DNA of 64,000 nt, taken from positions 23,688,501-23,752,500 of the forward strand of contig NC_081413.1 in assembly GCF_030272615.1 (NCBI RefSeq). The letters are read 5' to 3'. This DNA comes from Cryptomeria japonica (Eukaryota > Streptophyta > Pinopsida > Cupressales > Cupressaceae). Made by a program: the position numbers and the translations under genes. Below are positions 57,431 through 64,000 of the stretch, piece after piece; the stretch's first letter is position 1; each line of letters begins with the position of its first letter. The notes below the pieces were generated by a model. That model made no database searches. It was not told the origin of the DNA and was given only the letters and a program-made list of their open reading frames with translations.

Positions 57431-58741
57431 ATGCCTCCGACTACGCGACAAGCTTGCAAACGTGGTAGAGGCCCTAGGCATGTATGCATGACACACGAAG
57501 AGGTCGATAGGGAGGAATCAGTTCCGGAAAGGAACCCAGAGGCTCCTCCCGAACGACCGGTTGACCCGAATTGAGACATCTTATTAGCACTTCAGAACCT
57601 GATTGGGATAGTCCATGATAGGCTTCCAGCAGTGGATCATCATGTTGAAAACCAGAACTCAGGGAGCCATAGATCAGCAGATAGGGAACGAAGTAGGAGT
57701 CCACCTCCTAACCCTGTAGAGAGTCAGGTTGGGCATGAGCCTGAGTCCGTTCACCTACCAGGACCACCTCCAGTGGCAGTGCTAGTGTATTATGAGAGAT
57801 CACATCATGATCTAGGGGATTTGATCAGAGAGGTTATGCACCTCCAGCCACCATCTTTTGGGGGATCTACTGACGGGGTAGAAGCAGAGGCTTGGATTTT
57901 GAGCCTTTATAGGTGCTTTGCATTGCGCTCCTACGAGAGCAATCTAAAGACACGTGTAGGAGTCCACCTATTGAGAGGAACGGCCTCCACATGGTGGAGA
58001 TAGGAAGAATACAAGTGTGGCTTAGTCGCAGACACCCTCACATGGGAGATTTTTATAGAGAGATTCAGTGAGAGGTACTTGTTAGAGCATTACAGACAGC
58101 ATAGGATAGATGAGTTCCATGACCTCCAGTAGAAGGGTCTCTCAGTGACCCAGTACAAGAGCAAGTTCTTCGAGCTCTTACCATATGTGGACTACCTGAA
58201 AGATGAGAAGCTTCTCGTCAACTATTTTATCAGAGGGATGAATGCCAGCATAGCAGGACCAGTGAGGATGGCCGCTCCAGGGAGCCTTCGGGTTGCCGTG
58301 GAGAAGGCCTTGATAGCAGAGGAGATCCAGGTTAGGCCACAAGACACAAGGGATCGGTTCCTAAACTGAAACCCTATATGCCAGACATACGGGTTTTAGA
58401 AACCCCATTGGAAGGGTAATAGCAGACACACATCGGGGTTTTCCAAACCCCCTCCTCTACAACTGGCACAACAAAACTAGACGCAGAGGCCTCTGCAGAG
58501 TCAGCAGGGCATAAAGCCCAAATAGTGGTAGTCTTAGGGTCAGAGGTGAGATCAGTGATCCCAGGTTCCTTACACACCTCCAGAGAGGACTTAGCAGTCC
58601 TCCAGGGGTGGGTATAGTGGTTCTAGCAGGACGGGGGGACAGTCTTTCTCTAGGCCTCAGGGCGTGCAGTTTTAGGCATGTGGTGATTGTTTCACATGTG
58701 GAGCCATGGGGCACATGGTGAGAGAGTGTCCTTAGGGTCAG
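57431..58741 (+). pseudogene. gag of the Tekay/Del-like element
   Basis: Start MPPTTRQACKRGRG. Capsid region with PPSFGGSTDGVEAEAW, GTASTWWR, FFELLPYVDYLKDEKLLVNY and FIRGMNASIAGPVRM; zinc knuckle CFTCGAMGHMVREC (near 58690-58733). Stops at 57572 (TGA), 58001 and 58130 (TAG), 58367 (TGA), several in 58395-58680, and TAG just after the knuckle where PQGQM would be expected. Confidence 0.85.
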
Positions 58742-59224
58742 ATGGCAGGCAGTCAGAGGATGGCAACATCAGAGCCTATAGTTGGGGATATGGGCAAGTC
58801 CCATAGGGTCTTCGCAGCGGTTGACAACCACCAGGCAGAGCACCAGGCCACAGTTATCGAGGCTGCAGGTATGATCAATGGTAGCAGTCTATCTATATTG
58901 TTTGATTCAGGAGCTACTAACTCCTTTATATCTCCATTGGTTGTGGAGTGTTGCAGGCTAGTGGCAATTAGACAAGGTGTCAGCTGGGAAGTGGAGTTAG
59001 CTTCAGGGGCTAGAGTGTTAGTGGAATCAGAGGTTAGGGGATGTCAGCTTCAGATCGGTAATACCCTCACCTTAGTAGACCTTAGAGTTACACCACTCAG
59101 ATCTTATGGCATTGTACTTGGCATGGATTGGCTTTATGCCCACAGAGCCAAAATGGATCATCACCTAAAAGAGATCGAGTGTGAGGATGATCATGGTTCA
59201 CCCATAGTAATCACCAAGATTTAG
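58742..59224 (+). pseudogene. Aspartic protease of the Tekay/Del-like element
   Basis: 160 codons open. Retropepsin core SILFDSGATNSFIS (D-S-G near 58905), then the flap region and GIVLGMDWLYAHRAKMD. The catalytic motif is intact. Ends in TAG. Confidence 0.9.
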
Positions 59225-60043
59225 AGACCCGTGTCTCTTTGTATGATTTCCGCAGTGCAGCTTAAGCGGATCATGCGGAAGGGATGTTAGTTATTTGCCA
59301 TCACCATCAGTGATAGAGAGGAAGGGGATGAAAAGGAAACATCTATTGATGACCATCCTATCCTTAAGGGATATTCAGACGTGTTTCCTTCAGAGCTACC
59401 TAGAATGCCACCCCGTAGAGAGATTGACTTTCATATAGACCTTGTACCAGGAGTTGAGCCAGTTTTGAGAGAACCTTATAAGATGACCACAAATGAGCTT
59501 AATGAGCTCAAGATGTACATTGAGGAACTCCTAGAGAAGGGCCACATTCGTCCTAGCGTATCCCCTTGGGGTGCACCAGTCATCTTTGTGAAGAAGAAGG
59601 ATGGATCTCTTCGGTTATGCATGAATTACCATCAGTTGAACAAAGTAACCATCAAGAACCGATATCCTTTGCCCAAGATCGATGATTTATTCGACCAACT
59701 TCAAGGTTGCAAAGTATTTTCCAAAATTGATATGAAGTCAGGGTACCATTAGTTGAGAATAGTGGAAAGTGATATCCACAAGACCGCATTTCGCACTAGA
59801 TATGGCCACAATGAGCTCACCGTGGTTCCATTCGGTCTTACGAATGCTCCAGCTGTTTTCATGAGCCTCATGAATGGGGTATTCTGCACATTCCTTGACC
59901 GTTTTATGATTGTGTTCCTCGATGACATATTGATATATTCTCAGAATGAGAAGGAGCATGAGGAGCACTTGAGACAGGTTTTGCAATGTTTGAGGGACAA
60001 TCAGTTGTATGGTAGTTTGTCGAAGTGTACTTTCTTTAGATAA
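59225..60043 (+). pseudogene. Reverse transcriptase of the Tekay/Del-like element
   Basis: [75 protein letters not shown](stop)[20 protein letters not shown] and FLDDILIYS. Stops at about 59288, 59750-59752 and 60041-60043. The stop at 59750 falls on the invariant Gln of GYHQLR, so CAG to TAG is certain in practice. Confidence 0.92.
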
Positions 60044-60850
60044 GAGGTCAAGTACCTTGGGAACGTTATATCCAGTAATGGGTTCTTAGTTGACCCATCA
60101 AAGATTAGAGCTATTATGGATTGGCTAGCACCAACCAGTGTGACAGAGGTTAGGAGCTTCATGGGATTAGCAGGTTATTACCAACGCTTTGTTGAGGGAT
60201 TCTCTAGAGTCGCACATCCTATTACTTCTCTTCAGCGTAAAGGGAAGAAATTCGAGTGGACAGAGAAGTGCGAGAGGTCCTTTCAAGAACTCAAAAAGGC
60301 ACTTACTAGTGCACCTATCCTTGTAGTGCCAGATCCCTCAGCTGACTTCATGGTTTGCACAGATGCTTCCCTAGAGGGTTTAGGAGCAGTCCTTATGCAA
60401 GATGGTAGGGCTATAGCTTTTGAGTCTAGGAAACTTAAGACTCACGAGCTTAACTACCCTACTTATGACCTTGAGCTTGCAATAGTAGTGCATGCACTTG
60501 TGAGGTGGAGACACTTCCTTTTGGGTCATCATTTTGAGCTTCATTCAGACCATCAAAGCCTTCAGTACATATTCACTTAGCCGAATCTTAATGCACGTTA
60601 GAGAAGATGGATGGAATTCTTATGCGAGTATGATTTTGACGTTCACTACAACAAGGGGAAAGAAAACGTAGTTGCAGATGCCTTGAGTAGAAGACGTCAT
60701 GAGGTTTACACCATATCTATGGGCACAAATTTGAGAGATTGTATATTGCAGCAGTTGCTAGAGGATGGATGGTACTTAGAGGTTTGTCAGATGATTCAAT
60801 CATAGGAGACCCTGGAGGGAAAATATGTTGATTATTCCTTAGAGTCCGAT
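60044..60850 (+). pseudogene. RNase H of the Tekay/Del-like element
   Basis: RT connection ([19 protein letters not shown]) and RNase [19 protein letters not shown] (first Asp), [19 protein letters not shown] (Glu), [15 protein letters not shown] (Asp), end [10 protein letters not shown] (Asp). TAG stops at 60578 and 60599 replace Gln of FTQPNLNARQRRW. Confidence 0.9.
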
Positions 60851-62196
60851 GGACTATTACACCATAGAGGGTGCATCTATGTACCTTCTTTCAGGAAATT
60901 GTGAGAGTTCATTGTGATGGAGGCTCATAGAGCTCCTTATGCAGCACATCCCAGAGTTAAGAAGATGCATGCTGACTTGAGATAGTTATATCATTGGCCA
61001 GGAATGCGACAACTTATTGTTGAGTTAGTAGCTCGATGCCTTGAGTGTTAGAGAGTCAAGGCGGAGCACCGCCATCCAGGTGGGTTGCTCCAGTCTCATG
61101 CTATACCAAAGTGGAAGTGGGATACTATATCCATGGATTTCATCATTGGTCTCCCCATGTCATCTTGTTGCCATGATGCCATCTTGGTGATAGTTGAAAA
61201 GTTGACCAAAGTGGCCCACTTTTCACCAGTTCGGACTACCTTCACAACACTAGTAGTAGCACAGGTGTTCTTGTGAGACATCGTCAGACTTCATGGCGTT
61301 CCATGCAAGATTATTTTTGACAGGGATTCCCTCTTCACTTATTCCTTTTGGAAGGCATTGTAGGCAACTATGGGCACCAAGCTCAATTTTAGTACAACCT
61401 ATCATCCGAAAACGGATGGTCAGACATAACGGGTTAACCATGTGTTAGAGGATATGCTTCGTATGTAGGTCATGGATCATCAGACCAAATGGGAATAGTA
61501 CCTTCCCTTAGTGGAGTTTGCCTATAAAAATGGGCATCACACTTCTTTGGGGATGCCACCCTATCAGGCATTATACGACAGGCCTTGTAGGACATCATTG
61601 AGTTGGGACCGCATAGAGGACAAAGTTGCTATTGGTCTTGAGATAGTTCAGGATATGGAGCAACAGGTGGATCTGGTTAGGTGATGTCTTAGAGAGGCAC
61701 AGGATAGATAGAAGAAGTATGCAGATGCGAAGAGGATAGATCGAGCTACTTGGTTGGAGACAGAGTCTTCTTGAGAGTGTGATCGCATAAGAGTCCAATC
61801 CATTATGGAAAGGGTTCTAAGCTCGCACCTCGCATTGTAGGACCATTTGAGATCTTTGAGAGGATAGAACCAGTTGCCTACCATTTAGCATTGCCACCTA
61901 GCCTATCACGCATCCATGATGTGTTTCATGTATCAGTTTTAAGGAAGTATATCTATGATGAGTCTCATATTTTAGATTGGGATGCCTTGCAAGTGGAGTC
62001 AAACAGGCAGCTAGCTTTGGAGCCCATTTGCATTTTGGCACGTCGGGCATTGGCCCTTCGAGGTCGAGAGCTAGAACAGGTTAGGGTCCAGTGGGATTGC
62101 TATGATGAGGTCACAACTTCATGGGAGGATGCAACACGTATGAGATCTCAGTACCCCCATCTTTTTTATGAACTCCAAGAGGAAGTTCATGCCTAG
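60851..62196 (+). pseudogene. Integrase and C-terminal chromodomain region
   Basis: Zinc site (MEAHRAPYAAHPRVKKMH ... CLECQR with stop at the Gln), core with ISMDFIIGLP, IFDRDSLF and HPKTDGQT(stop)RVNH, then a frameshift near 61745. 61750-62196 reads in the new frame with the GPF module ([19 protein letters not shown]), [16 protein letters not shown] and a chromodomain-like [19 protein letters not shown]. Stops at 60902 and 61274 (TGA), and at 60983, 61049 and 61361 (TAG). Ends TAG at 62194-62196. Confidence 0.88.
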
Positions 62197-62206
62197 AGGG
62201 GGAGGG
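62194..62206 (+). other. Polypurine tract
   Basis: TAGAGGGGGAGGG overlapping the pol stop and directly before TGTGAGGCCC, the 3' LTR start. Confidence 0.8.
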
Positions 62207-64000
62207 TGTGAGGCCCTACCCCGACTCATCCTAGCATTTTAGTGATTTTCATGTTGAGACTATTATGGATGCTTTATTTTTATGCATTATGGATTTAGAA
62301 CTTATATGATTCCATGATTTGGATAACATTGATGTATATTTATGCTTCATTTATATGCATTATGGATATAGAAATTTATATGATTCTAGAATAGGATAAC
62401 TTGGAGATGATGTATGTCATTATTGGATTTGCAGGACTTTATTATGATGATAGAAATAGGATGCATATCTTATGAATGGATCAAATTATGAGGATTATGG
62501 TAATTGCTTATGTGGATTAATTGGGATAGATGAGATATTGATTTGTTAATGTCAATTGTATGCAGAGTGTTTGATGTGTATTCTTATTCATGTGTTTGAT
62601 ATTATATGAGGTTATTTGGAATTACTAATGTGTAATTGAGATGCACAGGAAAATTATCCATGTGACCATGGAAATATTATGGAGAACCAAACCTAGACCT
62701 ATGTACGTTCGTAAAACCAGGGGTTGTCTATTTGGAGAGACAATACCCTGTATGTATCGTATTTTATTCATGAAAGTAAATGTTGCATGTGTGTTAAAGT
62801 GTATTTATTAATTTGTTTAAATCCAACAAGAGACAATTTCCATGTGTAATTTTGTAATGTATTTTATTGTGTCACTTGACACATGTGCTGATTAGTGTCT
62901 TGATTTTGACTTGTCTCTTGGAGGGAGTTTGTTTCAACCAAAGCCCTTTCCAAACATTTGAGTGTGGTCCCAAATTTGCCTTGGGTAGAGAGTCTTGGGA
63001 GCGGTCAACTCAGGTTTGACCCGTAGGTTAACTTCAGATGGGTTTCTAAGAGGTCAAATGGACTCCTAGGGTTAGTTTAAGGGTTTTTCCAAAGGTCCAT
63101 AGGGTATACCTATGGGTTAGGGGTATTTTTAAACATGTGACTACTCCCATGTGACTGTTTAGTCACCTCAAAAAGTGGTTTTCCCAAGATGAGCGAAAAT
63201 TCAACTTAGAAGGTTCCTCCTAGGATAGATAACCTTCCTTTCTTGTGTTAGTTTCTCTTCCCCACCTTCTCTTACCTTTTCTCTTTCCAGTTTTAGCAAC
63301 CTATAAAAGGTTGGGAAGACCAACCAATGGGAACTCTCACTCTATCCAAGGGGTTGGGAAGAGTGAGAGAAGCCTTCTTAAGTAAGGATTAGGGACTTAG
63401 TGAGTAATCACCCACTCTCCATCTTTGGAGATCTTGAATTTTTGAAAAGAATAGTTTTAGGATAGAATTTTGGCTAAGTGTTGGAGGAAATAATTGTGGA
63501 ATTGAGCTGCTCTTCCTCAAACTAGCTCTAGCAAACCTTTGGGCAGATTCAAGGTTGGTTCATCTTCTCCCTTTCATGTTGTATATTTATGTTTAAAAGA
63601 TTGCTTGAATGTAAATGTTGTTTTCTTGTAATTCCTTTGTGAAAGATTATGTGATCTTCCTTTTATTTCTTTTATGCATTTTTCTTGTTTTGGGAGTATC
63701 CAAGGCTTTCTACTCTTGGGAGAGTAGAATGGTCTTGGGGGTGGAAGGAGTTTGACAACCTTAGAGTGAGAGGCTCTCATTATGAGAGTGATCTCAAGGT
63801 TTGTTTGTGAGACCCTTGTTGCATAGCCTTGCTTATGCATTCGAGGGTCATAAGGGGAGAAAGTATGGCATGTATGCCTTGGGGGGCATAAGGATATGGG
63901 GTTAATGGACTTATGTTGTATTTTTGGTTGCCATGAGATGAATTTTGATCTACCATTCTTGTAGTCTCCTCAAGGTATTTGGTCCACTTCCACCCTTGTA
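62207..64000 (+). repeat. 3' LTR of the Tekay/Del-like element, cut by window end
   Basis: Starts TGTGAGGCCCTACCCC. A TATA box CTATAAAAGG at 63301-63310 puts U3 at about 1.1 kb. No real ORF. It is longer than 1.79 kb; the end is outside. Confidence 0.75.
63302..63309 (+). promoter_or_regulatory. TATA box in LTR of the Tekay/Del-like element
   Basis: TATAAAAG in the middle of the LTR, followed by the predicted R region about 30 bp downstream. Confidence 0.6.

Larger units (their letters stand above)
56626..64000 (+). mobile_element. Tekay/Del-like chromovirus, decayed, runs off right edge
   Basis: Plus-strand Ty3/gypsy: partial 5' LTR, PBS (57278), gag, zinc knuckle, protease, RT, RNase H, integrase, C-terminal chromodomain-type region, PPT (62194-62206) and 3' LTR from 62207. 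Gag-pol stays in one frame from 57431 to about 61740 but has some twenty in-frame stops, mostly TAG. The last part shifts frame once. The end ([19 protein letters not shown]...) is typical of the Tekay/Del branch. Confidence 0.88.

Noticed and set aside
57431-61740. Stop-codon reassignment or regular TAG readthrough
   Set aside because: Stops occur at many unrelated sites in old elements only, while the young element has one; deamination explains them.

Overview
This is a stretch of large-genome plant DNA made almost entirely of LTR retrotransposons nested in one another. I see no rRNA, tRNA or convincing single-copy host gene. Very long LTRs, 11-16 kb elements, Tat-type Ty3/gypsy, chromovirus and Ty1/copia proteins and AT-rich non-coding DNA suggest a seed plant with a big methylated genome. 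A conifer or other gymnosperm is my best guess, but the window does not prove it.

Layout. (1) 1-8280: a decayed Tat-type gypsy on the minus strand, running off the left edge, with gag, a long leader, a primer-binding site (PBS) and its LTR at 7131-8280. Two solo LTRs of one copia-like family sit inside it in opposite orientations (1359-2433 and 4662-5712), each with target-site duplications. (2) 8281-11586: an LTR (8782-9765) and leader debris. (3) 11587-31116: a minus-strand Ty1/copia element split in its protease region by a plus-strand non-autonomous element with 2.2-kb LTRs (15289-29827). The 3' LTR of that element is itself split by a chromovirus (21151-28991). This is three levels of nesting, and the copia frame closes exactly when the insertion is removed. 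(4) 31117-33031: related LTR and leader debris, including a minus-strand LTR with a PBS. (5) 33032-38257: mostly unassigned, with CpG-rich short repeats, a (CA)n microsatellite and one unrecognised ORF. (6) 38331-54693: a complete, very young 16.36-kb Tat element with two 1856-bp LTRs (one difference seen), TSD ATGTC, a tRNA-Trp PBS, a leader ORF, gag, protease, G-patch, RT, RNase H, a second RNase H and integrase. It carries one frameshift and one stop. It interrupts a degenerate minus-strand coding-like region (54694-56298) whose last codons lie at 38258-38330. (7) 56361-64000: an AT microsatellite, a duplicated 122-bp unit, and a decayed Tekay/Del-like chromovirus whose 3' LTR runs off the right edge.

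Themes. Most in-frame stops in the old elements are what C-to-T change in CAG (CHG) or CGA (CG) would give, a trace of cytosine methylation. The Tat-like elements share a long leader holding fast-changing short repeats, and two of them keep a small basic ORF upstream of gag that I cannot match to a known family. That ORF, the 2.2-kb-LTR element with its own non-gag-pol ORF and dyad motifs in its LTRs, and the interrupted 54694-56298 coding region are the best candidates for something undescribed.
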